Assembly: GCA_027014605.1 (NCBI GenBank)
Contig: JALWDJ010000023.1
Span: 1 to 45,154 of the forward strand
Source: Campylobacteraceae bacterium
GTDB lineage: Bacteria; Campylobacterota; Campylobacteria; Campylobacterales; Sulfurovaceae
DNA: 45,154 nucleotides
Direction: 5' to 3'
Part shown: positions 34,819-42,791 of the stretch, in pieces
Position numbering within the stretch: position 1 is the stretch's first letter
How the letters are laid out: every line of letters starts with the position of its first letter
Position numbers and translations under genes: made by a program
Notes under the pieces: model-generated
What the model saw: the letters and a program-made list of their open reading frames with translations, nothing else
What the model was told of the DNA's origin: nothing
Databases searched by the model: none

Positions 34819-35819
34819 TGCAAAATAAGTTTTTACTTTTAACCTCAATATTAGTTACTCTTTTTAGTGGTTGTAGCTCTAAACAGTACTATAAACCTAC
34901 AAGTGTAGAAAGTATTCCAAAAGCTATAAGTTCAACATATGAGATAATAAATTTTAGTAGAGATGGTGCAACTTTAGAGAATAGAGATATTTTAACTAAA
35001 AATAGAAGATTAAAATTAAATATTCCCAAAGACTATTTTTTTATAAATAGAACTAAAGAGAATATAATTATTATAGCTAATAGAGAGGGAGATTGTAAAA
35101 TCTTAAAAGATAACAGTAGTCAAAATATAAAATTTCCTAAAGCTTTAATTGCAGGAACAGTTATGGATAACAAATTAATATATCTACTTAAAGATAATAG
35201 TTTTGGGATATATAATCTATCTACAAAATCCATAGCCTTTAATAGTAAAGGTGAAAAAACATATAGTATAGATACAAGAGTTGCTAACCCTATTAGAGTA
35301 GATAAATTAGCAGTTGTTCCATTACTAAATGGTAAGGTGGATATATTAGATTTAAGTAGTAACAGATTAGTAAAAGAGATATTTATTAGTGGTGAGAAGT
35401 CTCTTAATAATATTATCTTTATAAAACGATTAAAAAATATTTTAATTGTAGCTACTCCTCATAAGTTAGTGGCTATTAGTAACAGAGGAAAAAGAGAATT
35501 TAAAAGAGAGATTTCTGAAGTTGCACTAGATAAGGATAACATATTTGTATTTACTAAAGATGGGACAATTGCAAGACTTAATGACTCTTTAGTGGTTCAA
35601 GATGAAAAAAAGTTTAAATTTGCACACTTTTCTGTAGCTACAATATATAAAAACAGAGTATATGCATTAGATAAACAGGGTTATCTAATAGTAACGAATA
35701 GTGATTTTACTAAATATAAAGTATATAAATTTAGTAAAGTTGATGGATACTCTTTTATCTCAGGAAAATATATCTACTACAGTGGAAATAAAATTGATAT
35801 GGATAGATTAAGTTATTAG
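34818..35819 (+). CDS. BamB-like beta-propeller lipoprotein
   Basis: The 333-residue protein has a lipoprotein signal with lipobox FSGC (Cys 19). A repeating beta-strand pattern of short Lys/Ile-rich blades follows, for example VMDNKLIYLLKDNSFGIYNL, VPLLNGKVDILDL and LDKDNIFVFTKDGTIARL, consistent with a WD/PQQ-type beta-propeller. Position directly after a YfgM-like gene suggests BamB, the outer-membrane-assembly scaffold lipoprotein. Sequence is divergent, so another propeller lipoprotein is possible. It shares one base with the upstream gene, so the pair is translationally coupled and probably co-transcribed with efp. Confidence 0.6.
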   Translation: MQNKFLLLTSILVTLFSGCSSKQYYKPTSVESIPKAISSTYEIINFSRDGATLENRDILTKNRRLKLNIPKDYFFINRTKENIIIIANREGDCKILKDNSSQNIKFPKALIAGTVMDNKLIYLLKDNSFGIYNLSTKSIAFNSKGEKTYSIDTRVANPIRVDKLAVVPLLNGKVDILDLSSNRLVKEIFISGEKSLNNIIFIKRLKNILIVATPHKLVAISNRGKREFKREISEVALDKDNIFVFTKDGTIARLNDSLVVQDEKKFKFAHFSVATIYKNRVYALDKQGYLIVTNSDFTKYKVYKFSKVDGYSFISGKYIYYSGNKIDMDRLSY

Positions 35820-35878
35820 TGAAAAATTGAACAAAATATAATTCGTAATCCTCTTCCATAATCTATGATTTAGGAGAG

Positions 35879-35901
35879 TGAGGTTCACTAAATAAACCTC
35901 A
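35879..35901 (+). ncRNA. Stem-loop in convergent gap, possible structured RNA
   Basis: TGAGGTT (35879-35885) pairs perfectly with AACCTCA (35895-35901) around a nine-base loop. It lies upstream of the terminator hairpin at 35908-35925. CTCTTCC occurs both at 35851-35857 and in that terminator, so alternative pairing with GGAAGA is possible. This could be a 3'UTR element or a small RNA ending at the terminator. Confidence 0.3.
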
Positions 35902-35902
35902 T

Positions 35903-35930
35903 AAAAATGGAAGATAACTCTTCCAATTTT
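35903..35930. terminator. Bidirectional terminator between BamB-like gene and rlpA
   Basis: TGGAAGA (35908-35914) and TCTTCCA (35919-35925) form a perfect stem with a TAAC loop. It is flanked by AAAAA on the left and TTTT on the right, so each strand has a U-run after the hairpin. The position between convergent genes fits. Confidence 0.75.
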
Positions 35931-35935
35931 ATAAC

Positions 35936-36655
35936 TTAAGATAGTAGATAAGCTCCACTAAATTTTTTAGATTTAAGATATTTTTGTGCTTCCCAAGGAG
36001 AACATTTTACAATAACTCTATAAGCTGTTTTTCCTTTTGATTTAATATAAGTTGGAATGATTTTTACATTTCTTAACTTATGTCTCTTTTTAAAAAGTCT
36101 AGCAGATTTTTTATCAAAAAAAGATGCTAATTGCACTTTTTTTATTTTAAACCTTCTTTTAGCATTGGCTACTCTCTTATATCTTCTAGCTTTATATGTT
36201 CCCTTTCTTTTTGGAGAAGATATAACTTTTATCTTAACTCTATCTACACCCTTTTTTGTTAAACCTATTTTTTTAGCTGCACCATATGATAAGTCAATAT
36301 CTCTCGTTCTATAAAATGGACCTCTATCATTTACCCTAACAATAACAGACTTATTATTTCTTAAGTTTGTAACTTTTAGTCTTGTATTTAGAGCATAGGT
36401 TCTATGTGCTGCTGTCATACTATACATATTATAGCGTTCACCAGATGCTGTCAATCTTCTATGAAACTGCTTACCATACCAACTAGCTTTTCCATATTTA
36501 ACTAATCCTTTAGCTACATAGTGTGGATAATATCTTATACCTCTATCTACATAAGCTAAAATGTTTGCATCTTTAGCACCTAGAAATGTTGTTACGCCCA
36601 TTAATAATACTATAGAGACTTTTAAAAATCTCTTTATAACATTATTTAATATCAT
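35936..36655 (-). CDS. rlpA: RlpA-like septal ring protein (DPBB plus SPOR)
   Basis: I place the start at the ATG at 36655, giving 239 residues, because GGGAG lies five bases upstream and a signal peptide (MILNNVIKRFLKVSIVLLMG) follows directly. An upstream ATG at 36772 would add 39 residues with no export signal. The double-psi beta-barrel domain has GKASWYGKQFHRRLTASGE, NDRGPFYRTRDIDLS and GAAKKIGL. A C-terminal SPOR-type domain follows (~155-239), with KVQLASFFDKKSARLFKKR. RlpA proteins bind denuded septal glycan, and some cut it. No lipobox is seen, unlike E. coli RlpA. Confidence 0.9.
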   Translation of the reverse strand: MILNNVIKRFLKVSIVLLMGVTTFLGAKDANILAYVDRGIRYYPHYVAKGLVKYGKASWYGKQFHRRLTASGERYNMYSMTAAHRTYALNTRLKVTNLRNNKSVIVRVNDRGPFYRTRDIDLSYGAAKKIGLTKKGVDRVKIKVISSPKRKGTYKARRYKRVANAKRRFKIKKVQLASFFDKKSARLFKKRHKLRNVKIIPTYIKSKGKTAYRVIVKCSPWEAQKYLKSKKFSGAYLLS

Positions 36656-36764
36656 ATTAACTCCCATGTTAAAATATAGTTGCAAGTATATCATTTTAAG
36701 CTTTGGAAAAAGAATAAAATGTGAATTTAATTTTAACTTTTCAGAAAAATATGAATTTTTACTC

Positions 36765-36808
36765 TTAGTCATATTGACTAAAGATTAATGAAAAAAATGA
36801 CTAAAAGT
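36765..36808 (+). promoter_or_regulatory. Repeated TGACTAAA motifs upstream of htpG
   Basis: TTAGTCA (36765-36771) and TGACTAA (36775-36781) form an inverted repeat around TAT. The right half extends to TGACTAAAGAT (36775-36785), identical over 11 bases to the clpB spacer motif. A second direct copy, TGACTAAAAGT, lies at 36798-36808, just before the -35 box. This looks like a shared operator for heat-shock genes. Confidence 0.5.
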
Positions 36809-36810
36809 AC

Positions 36811-36839
36811 TTGAAAAATTATAAAAAATATACTACAAT
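36811..36839 (+). promoter_or_regulatory. Sigma70-type promoter of htpG
   Basis: TTGAAA (36811-36816) and TACAAT (36834-36839) are separated by 17 bases, each one mismatch from consensus, and the ATG follows 32 bases later with an AAGGA site. The upstream side carries the motif copies described separately. Confidence 0.7.
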
Positions 36840-36871
36840 ATCAAAAAAATTATATATAAGGATTATATAAA

Positions 36872-38734
36872 ATGTCAAAACATCAATTTCAAACAGAGAT
36901 AGGTCAACTCTTAAAATTAATGACACACTCACTATATTCAAATAAAGAGATATTCATAAGAGAGTTAGTATCTAATGCTAGTGATGCTATTGATAAATTT
37001 AACTATATTAAATTAACAGATGATAAGTTTAAAGATGAAGAGTGGACAGGCAAAATAAATATAAATTTAGATGAAGAAGATAACTCTTTAACTATTGGCG
37101 ATAATGGAATAGGAATGAATGAAGATGATTTAATCAATCATCTAGGAACTATTGCTAAATCTGGAACTAAATCATTTATAGAAAATTTAACAGGTGATGC
37201 AAAAAAGGATAGTAATCTTATTGGACAGTTTGGGGTAGGTTTCTACTCCGTATTTATGGTGGCTTCCCATGTAGATGTAATTACTAAAAAAGCTGGTGAA
37301 GAACAAGCATATATGTTTAGTACAGATGGAACAGGTGAATTTGAGATTAAACCTGTAACTAAAGAGGCACATGGAACAGTAGTATATATAAAACTTAAAG
37401 ATGATGAAAAAGAGTTTTTAAGTAAATGGAGAGTTGAAGAGATTATAAAAAAATACTCCAATCATATCCCATATCCTATTATCCTAAACTATACAGAAGA
37501 GGAGACAACAGGAGAAGGAGACAATAAAGAGACTAAAAAAATTAAAAAGAGTGAACAGGTAAATGTGGCAACAGCACTCTGGACTCTTCCTAAGTCTTCT
37601 TTAAAAAGAGAAGATTATATAGAGTTTTATAAATCCCTATCTCATGGAGATGAAGAGCCTTTAACATATCTTCATAATAAGGTAGAAGGTGCAAATGAGT
37701 TTACAACACTATTTTATATTCCTAAAAAAGCTCCAATGGATTTATATAGAGCAGATTATCAAAGTGGTGTAAAACTATATGTAAAGAGAGTATTTATTAC
37801 AGATGATGATAAAGAATTACTACCTACATATCTAAGATTTGTTAGAGGTATTATTGATAGTGAAGATTTGCCATTAAATATTAGTCGTGAAATTCTCCAA
37901 GAGAATAGAATTTTAGCAAATATTAAACAGCACTCAACAAAGAAAATCCTTCAAGCTATTAAAAAGCTAAAAGATGAAGATTTTAAAATCTTTACAGAAG
38001 AGTATAATAAGGTTATTAAAGAGGGTATTTTTCAAGATTATGCAAATAAAGAGAGACTTTTAGAGATAGTTAGATATAAATCATCTATGCAAGACGGTAT
38101 GGTTGGACTTGATGAATATATATCTCGTGGAGACTCAGAGAAGAAAGAGATATACTATATTATAGGAGAAGATGAGAGGGTTCTTAAAAATTCACCTCTA
38201 CTAGAAGCATATAAAAAAGCAAATATAGAAGTTCTTATTTTAGATGATAAAGAGATAGATGAGATTGTAACTCCGTCCATTGGTACATTTAAAGGGTGGA
38301 CATTTAAAGATATTACAACTATTGATGCTCCAGATAGTAAAACTGAAAAAGAGAAAGAAGAGATTAGTAAAGAGTATAAAGAGTTAACAGAAAAGATTAA
38401 AAAAGTTTTAGGAGATGAGGTAAAAGAAGTTAAAACAACTACAAGGCTTACAACTAGTCCATCTTGTGTTGTAAAAGATAGCAGTGACCCAATGGCAGGA
38501 ATGGCACATATGTTTGCTCAAATGGGTCAAAAAGTTCCAGAGATACCTCTAATTTTAGAGATAAATCCAGATCATGAGATGATAAAAAAATTAAATAAAT
38601 TAGAAGATAAAGACAAATTTGAAGATATGGTATGGATATTATTTGATAGTGCAAAATTATCAGAAGGATTAGAACCTAAAGATAAGTCAGCATTTGCTCT
38701 AAGAGTAGCAAAAATAGCAACAGAAGCTATATAG
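36872..38734 (+). CDS. htpG: Chaperone protein HtpG (Hsp90)
   Basis: HtpG is the bacterial Hsp90, an ATP-dependent dimeric chaperone. The 620-residue protein has the GHKL ATP site: IRELVSNASDAIDK (~30-43), GDNGIGMN (~75-82) and GQFGVGFYS (~115-123). The middle-domain signatures YVKRVFI and LPLNISREILQEN follow. The C-terminal dimerisation region, with SPSCVV and EINPDH, is intact. Length is typical. It has its own strong promoter and a strong terminator, so it is probably a single-gene unit. Confidence 0.97.
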   Translation: MSKHQFQTEIGQLLKLMTHSLYSNKEIFIRELVSNASDAIDKFNYIKLTDDKFKDEEWTGKININLDEEDNSLTIGDNGIGMNEDDLINHLGTIAKSGTKSFIENLTGDAKKDSNLIGQFGVGFYSVFMVASHVDVITKKAGEEQAYMFSTDGTGEFEIKPVTKEAHGTVVYIKLKDDEKEFLSKWRVEEIIKKYSNHIPYPIILNYTEEETTGEGDNKETKKIKKSEQVNVATALWTLPKSSLKREDYIEFYKSLSHGDEEPLTYLHNKVEGANEFTTLFYIPKKAPMDLYRADYQSGVKLYVKRVFITDDDKELLPTYLRFVRGIIDSEDLPLNISREILQENRILANIKQHSTKKILQAIKKLKDEDFKIFTEEYNKVIKEGIFQDYANKERLLEIVRYKSSMQDGMVGLDEYISRGDSEKKEIYYIIGEDERVLKNSPLLEAYKKANIEVLILDDKEIDEIVTPSIGTFKGWTFKDITTIDAPDSKTEKEKEEISKEYKELTEKIKKVLGDEVKEVKTTTRLTTSPSCVVKDSSDPMAGMAHMFAQMGQKVPEIPLILEINPDHEMIKKLNKLEDKDKFEDMVWILFDSAKLSEGLEPKDKSAFALRVAKIATEAI

Positions 38735-38745
38735 TTAACTTTTCA

Positions 38746-38786
38746 TCTATTTTTCTAAGATATAATCTTAGAAAGATAGAATTTTT
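38746..38786 (+). terminator. Strong intrinsic terminator after htpG
   Basis: Positions 38746-38761 and 38765-38780 form a 16-bp stem (one G-U pair) around the three-base ATA, of which the inner 10 bp are perfect. TTTTT follows. It starts 12 bases after the htpG stop. A TATAAT (38761-38766) lies within it and could serve the downstream gene, so promoter and terminator may overlap. Confidence 0.8.
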
Positions 38787-38798
38787 AAAAGGACAGTA

Positions 38799-39464
38799 AT
38801 GAATAGACATATAAAAAAGATTTCAAACGCTACACTTATTGGTAGTATGGGTGCTTTAATATTGACTACAATGCAAGGGTGTGGAGATAACTCTCAAAAT
38901 AGTAGTCAACCAGAGCAGAGTAGTCAAACAACAATTCAAAAAAAAGGTGCTACTGTAACTATTCAAGAGATTATCAATAAAGATACAAATAAATCAACAT
39001 ATAAAATTATTGATGAAGTTCCAAGTGTTAATACTAGAGTTATATTAAGAGATGCTAATGGAACAGAGAGAATTTTATCTCAAGCAGAGATAGATAAACT
39101 TGTAAAAGAGGAAGAGAAGAGAGTAGAGGCTGGAACATCTGCTTTAACAAAAAAGCCTGAAGAGGTAAAAGATAGTGGAGGTCTAGGACTTGCAGGAACA
39201 CTTATGGCAAGTATGGCTGCTGGTGCTATTGGTGCAGCTCTTATGAACAAGTTATCTAATAATCAGAACTATCAACAGAATAGAAGAGCAAGTTATAGCT
39301 CACCTAGTGTATATTCTCGCTCACAGAGTAACTTTAGTAGAGCTAGAAGTAGTTTCTCATCTTCAAGTTCAAGAAGAGCTACAACTACCTCATCATCTAC
39401 TACTCGTCGTTCAGGTTTTGGAAGTAGAACTCGCTCAAGTAGTCGTTTAGGTTTTGGTGGTTAA
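38799..39464 (+). CDS. UPF0323-family lipoprotein
   Basis: The 221-residue protein has an export signal with lipobox MQGC (Cys 28), a charged middle part (PSVNTRVILRDANGTERILS), a Gly/Ala-rich hydrophobic stretch around 130-150 and a Ser/Arg-rich low-complexity tail ending in GFGG. This is the layout of the Campylobacterota UPF0323 family (HP0232, Cj0371, as I recall), whose function is not established. It lies 3 bases before an ATP-grasp ligase gene. The pairing resembles E. coli ygiB-ygiC, where a Ser-rich lipoprotein precedes a glutathionylspermidine-synthase-like enzyme. Confidence 0.8.
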   Translation: MNRHIKKISNATLIGSMGALILTTMQGCGDNSQNSSQPEQSSQTTIQKKGATVTIQEIINKDTNKSTYKIIDEVPSVNTRVILRDANGTERILSQAEIDKLVKEEEKRVEAGTSALTKKPEEVKDSGGLGLAGTLMASMAAGAIGAALMNKLSNNQNYQQNRRASYSSPSVYSRSQSNFSRARSSFSSSSSRRATTTSSSTTRRSGFGSRTRSSSRLGFGG

Positions 39465-39467
39465 TAG

Positions 39468-40652
39468 ATGATAAAATTAACACCTATAAAAATTCCAGAT
39501 AATAAGTTTTTAGATAGTATAGGTTTCTATTGGCATACAGACCCAGATAATACACCTTATGTAGCTTCTGAGATTGTAGATATAACTCCTCAAGAAGCAG
39601 ATAACTATTATGATGCTGTAAATGAACTCTATGAGATGTTTGTAGAGGCTGGAGAGTATGTAGTAGAAAATGAGCTATTTCATGAGTTAGGTATTCCATT
39701 TAATCTTATTGATGCTGTTAAGATGAGTTGGGAGAATGATGTAAATTGGCATCTCTATGGAAGATTTGATTTAGCAGGTGGAGTAGATGGAAAACCTATT
39801 AAATTACTTGAGTTTAATGCAGATACACCAACTGCTCTATTTGAGACAGCTATCTTACAGTGGGCTATTTTAAAACTCAACAATATGGATGATACACATC
39901 AATTTAATAATGTATATGAGGCTATAAGAGATAATTTTAAAAGACTCGTTATACTAGATGGTAATATTAATGATTTTGATAAATATTATGAGGGTTGGAA
40001 AATACTTTTTTCATCAGTAAAAGATAATGAAGAAGAGGAAAGTACTGTTAAACTTCTTAAAACCATAGCAGAAGATGCAGGTTTTAAAACAGAGTTTGCA
40101 TATATGGAAGATGTAGAGTTTGACCCAAGAGAGGGAGTATTTTATAAAGATGTAAATTATGAGTATTGGTTTAAACTATATCCATGGGAAGATATTGGTA
40201 TAGAAGAACCTGAACTTGCTCAACTTATAACTCAGATTATGCAAAATCAAAAAGCAATCTTCTTAAATCCAGCATATACTCTAATGTTCCAATCTAAAGC
40301 ATTTATGAAAATACTTTGGGATTTATACCCTAATCACCCATTACTCTTAGAGACAGATATTAAACCACTTAATGGAAAGGCACAAGTTGAGAAGAAAATA
40401 TTTGGAAGAGAAGGTGCTAATACTATAATTTTTGATAAAGATAAAAAAATTATAGAGCAGAGAGGTGGAGAGTATGAAGAGTTCCAATCAATATTTCAAG
40501 AGTATATAGAGCTACCAAAAGATAGTAAAGGAGAGAGCTACCAAGCAGGAGTATTTTTTGCTTATGAGGGTTGTGGTTTAGGATTTAGACGAGGTGGTCT
40601 AATTTTAGATAATTACTCTAAATTTGTAGGACATAGAGTTGTAGAAAAATAG
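39468..40652 (+). CDS. Glutathionylspermidine-synthase-like ATP-grasp protein (YgiC/YjfC type)
   Basis: The 394-residue protein matches the synthetase half of glutathionylspermidine synthase. Key stretches are YGRFDLAGGVDGKPIKLLEF followed by NADTPT (~97-122), the ATP-grasp region AIFLNPAYTLMFQSKAFMKI, GREGANTIIF and the final RRGGLI. The N-terminal amidase domain of E. coli Gss is absent, as in YgiC/YjfC, whose substrates are unknown. A peptide-amine ligation is likely, but glutathionylspermidine itself is not implied. It is probably co-expressed with the upstream UPF0323 lipoprotein (3-base gap). Confidence 0.85.
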   Translation: MIKLTPIKIPDNKFLDSIGFYWHTDPDNTPYVASEIVDITPQEADNYYDAVNELYEMFVEAGEYVVENELFHELGIPFNLIDAVKMSWENDVNWHLYGRFDLAGGVDGKPIKLLEFNADTPTALFETAILQWAILKLNNMDDTHQFNNVYEAIRDNFKRLVILDGNINDFDKYYEGWKILFSSVKDNEEEESTVKLLKTIAEDAGFKTEFAYMEDVEFDPREGVFYKDVNYEYWFKLYPWEDIGIEEPELAQLITQIMQNQKAIFLNPAYTLMFQSKAFMKILWDLYPNHPLLLETDIKPLNGKAQVEKKIFGREGANTIIFDKDKKIIEQRGGEYEEFQSIFQEYIELPKDSKGESYQAGVFFAYEGCGLGFRRGGLILDNYSKFVGHRVVEK

Positions 40653-40657
40653 TTAAA

Positions 40658-40678
40658 GAGAGTAGAGTTTCTACTCTC
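40658..40678. terminator. Bidirectional terminator between ATP-grasp and DJ-1 genes
   Basis: GAGAGTAGA (40658-40666) and TCTACTCTC (40670-40678) are perfect arms around GTT. The site begins 6 bases after one stop and 4 bases from the convergent stop. The flanking U-runs are weak, but stem and position fit. Confidence 0.7.
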
Positions 40679-40681
40679 CTA

Positions 40682-41248
40682 TTATTTACAGAAATCTAAT
40701 AACATTCCACCTTTTACAGACTCATAACTCTCAACACCAACAAGTCGTTTTACAATCTCTAAACCAAAACATAGAGCAGTTCCAGGTCCTCTTGAAGTCA
40801 TAACATTTCCATCGGTTACAACCATCATATCACTTCTATAACCATCTTTTTTAATCTCATTCTCTACACTAGGATAACATGTATAGTTATCTCCTAATAC
40901 ACCTGCACTATTTAGAGCAAATGGAGCTGCACATATTGCACCTACAACTTTATCTTTTGATTTAAACTCTCTTAGTAGATTTTGAACTCTCTCATTCTCT
41001 GCTAGAGCGTAAGTTCCACCCCAACCACCAGGGAGTACTATCATATCAAAATCTTCTGCTATAACACTCTTTAATGGTACATCTGCCTTAATAGTTATAC
41101 CATTTGCACCTAAAACTAAATCACCCTTAATCTCATCATCAAGATATGCAACAACAACTTCAATACCACCTCTTCTCATTACATCAATAAGTGATACAGC
41201 TTCAACCTCTTCAAAACCTTCAGCCAATGGTAATAATACTTTTGCCAT
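40682..41248 (-). CDS. DJ-1/PfpI-family protein (YajL-like)
   Basis: I start at ATG 41248 (AAAGGAAC upstream), giving 188 residues beginning MAKVLLPLAEGFEEVE. An in-frame ATG 21 codons earlier adds a stretch with no homology. The fold is the class I glutamine-amidotransferase-like DJ-1 type: the conserved Glu near 14-15, the nucleophile-elbow Cys 107 in GAICAAPFAL, and LPGGWGGT. The end has TSRGPGTALCFGLEIV, typical of YajL/DJ-1. Proposed roles include oxidative-stress protection and glyoxalase or chaperone activity; these are debated. It is transcribed away from the AGCS gene. Confidence 0.88.
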   Translation of the reverse strand: MAKVLLPLAEGFEEVEAVSLIDVMRRGGIEVVVAYLDDEIKGDLVLGANGITIKADVPLKSVIAEDFDMIVLPGGWGGTYALAENERVQNLLREFKSKDKVVGAICAAPFALNSAGVLGDNYTCYPSVENEIKKDGYRSDMMVVTDGNVMTSRGPGTALCFGLEIVKRLVGVESYESVKGGMLLDFCK

Positions 41249-41288
41249 TATAGTTCCTTTTTTATTATTTTTTATGAGATTATAGCAA

Positions 41289-41312
41289 ATTTTAAATGAT
41301 TTTAAATACAAT
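41289..41312 (+). promoter_or_regulatory. Candidate promoter with tandem ATTTTAAAT repeat upstream of the symporter gene
   Basis: ATTTTAAAT occurs at 41289-41297 and again at 41299-41307, one helical turn apart. TACAAT, a plausible -10 box, follows at 41307-41312, 28 bases before the ATG. No clear -35 is seen. The repeats may be a binding site or just AT-rich promoter DNA. Confidence 0.35.
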
Positions 41313-41339
41313 ATGAGTTAATTTAAAAAAGGAGATAAA

Positions 41340-42791
41340 ATGAACGAAATATTTACTCATATTAATAGTTTCTTTAATGATATTCTATTTTTTGATATAT
41401 TTTTTGGAAAAATAGATGGAACAAGTTTTCCTTTTGTTGTAGCTTGGCTTATTGCAGGAGGGATATATTTAACTTTTAAGATGGGATTTGTAAATCTGAA
41501 GATGTTACCCCACTCTTTGGCCATAGTTAGAGGCAGATACCATACTAAAGATGATAAGGGACTAATTACTCCATTTGAGTCACTTACAACAGCACTATCT
41601 GCTACTGTTGGGATTGGAAATATTGCTGCTGTATCTATTGCCATCTCATTAGGTGGTGCAGGTGCTGCTTTTTGGATGATAATGGCAGGATTTTTAGGTA
41701 TGACTTTAAAATTTACAGAAGTAACACTATCTATAAAATATAGAGAGTTTTTACCAGATGGTACAATTATGGGTGGAGCTATGGAGTATCTACCAAAAGG
41801 GTTAGCTACTAAAGGTTTAGGTACTTTAGGAAAATATTTGGCATATATATATGCAATATTTCTAGTATTAGGCTCTATTGGAGCAGGAAATACCTTTCAA
41901 GTATCTCAATCTCTTGGTATTATGCAGTCAGAAATTCCATTTTTTCAAAACTATCCTTATGCCTTTGGAATTATTTTAGCTTTTGTTACAGGACTTGTAA
42001 TTATTGGAGGAATTAAGAGAATTGCACATGTTGCTGAGTTTATAGTACCATTTATGGTAATCTTCTATATTTTAATGGTATTTTGGGTTTTAGCAGTTAA
42101 CTTTTCTAAAATTGATGATGCATTTATATTAATATTTAAAGAGGCATTCCACCCAACAGCAATAGCAGGTGGAATATTTGGAGCAATGGTTCAAGGGTTT
42201 CAAAGGGCAGTATTTTCAAATGAGGCAGGGCTTGGCTCGGCAGCCATTGCACACGCCCCTGCTAAGGTAAAATATCCAATTCGACAAGGGTTAGTTTCAC
42301 TATATGAGCCATTTGTAGATACTATTATTGTATGTACAATGACAGCTTTAGTAGTTATTATTACAGGTGTATATACAGGTGGAACAGCTGAACTTGATAT
42401 GGCAATCTCTGCAAAACAGGGAGCAGTTATTACCTCTGCTGGATTTGGCTCTGTTGTAAGTTGGTTTCCACATATTTTAGGATTTGCTATTTTTATGTTT
42501 GCATTTTCTACTATGATATCTTGGTCATACTATGGAGAGAGAGCATGGGTATATCTATTTGGGATTAAATCATCTATTATCTTTAAAATTATATTTTTAC
42601 TCTTTATTGTAATTGCTACTATTGCAAATACAGCTCTTATGGTTGACTTTAGCTCAATTCTATTTTTAGCTTTAGCAATTCCAAATATATTTGGACTTGT
42701 AATCTTATCTGGTGATGTTAAAGAGTATCTAAAAGAGTATATAAAAAGATTAAAATCTGGTGAGTTAGATAGAGAGGTGATAAAGAGTTGA
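41340..42791 (+). CDS. AGCS-family sodium:amino-acid (alanine) symporter
   Basis: The 483-residue polytopic membrane protein has about 11 helices. Family motifs are clear: FESLTTALSATVGIGNIAAV near residue 80-100, and VFSNEAGLGSAAIAHAPAKV near 295, the AGCS signature. It should import alanine or glycine with sodium. AAAGGAG precedes the ATG. Its stop overlaps the next start by 4 bases (TTGA), coupling it to RNase R, which is an unexpected functional pairing. Confidence 0.92.
   Translation: MNEIFTHINSFFNDILFFDIFFGKIDGTSFPFVVAWLIAGGIYLTFKMGFVNLKMLPHSLAIVRGRYHTKDDKGLITPFESLTTALSATVGIGNIAAVSIAISLGGAGAAFWMIMAGFLGMTLKFTEVTLSIKYREFLPDGTIMGGAMEYLPKGLATKGLGTLGKYLAYIYAIFLVLGSIGAGNTFQVSQSLGIMQSEIPFFQNYPYAFGIILAFVTGLVIIGGIKRIAHVAEFIVPFMVIFYILMVFWVLAVNFSKIDDAFILIFKEAFHPTAIAGGIFGAMVQGFQRAVFSNEAGLGSAAIAHAPAKVKYPIRQGLVSLYEPFVDTIIVCTMTALVVIITGVYTGGTAELDMAISAKQGAVITSAGFGSVVSWFPHILGFAIFMFAFSTMISWSYYGERAWVYLFGIKSSIIFKIIFLLFIVIATIANTALMVDFSSILFLALAIPNIFGLVILSGDVKEYLKEYIKRLKSGELDREVIKS

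Noticed and set aside
36656-36772. 39-residue N-terminal extension of RlpA from the ATG at 36772
   Set aside because: It would place charged residues before the signal peptide and overlap the htpG upstream motifs; the internal ATG at 36655 has GGGAG and starts a good signal peptide.
41249-41311. 21-residue N-terminal extension of the DJ-1 protein
   Set aside because: Not part of the family fold, and the internal ATG has a better ribosome-binding site and standard start.
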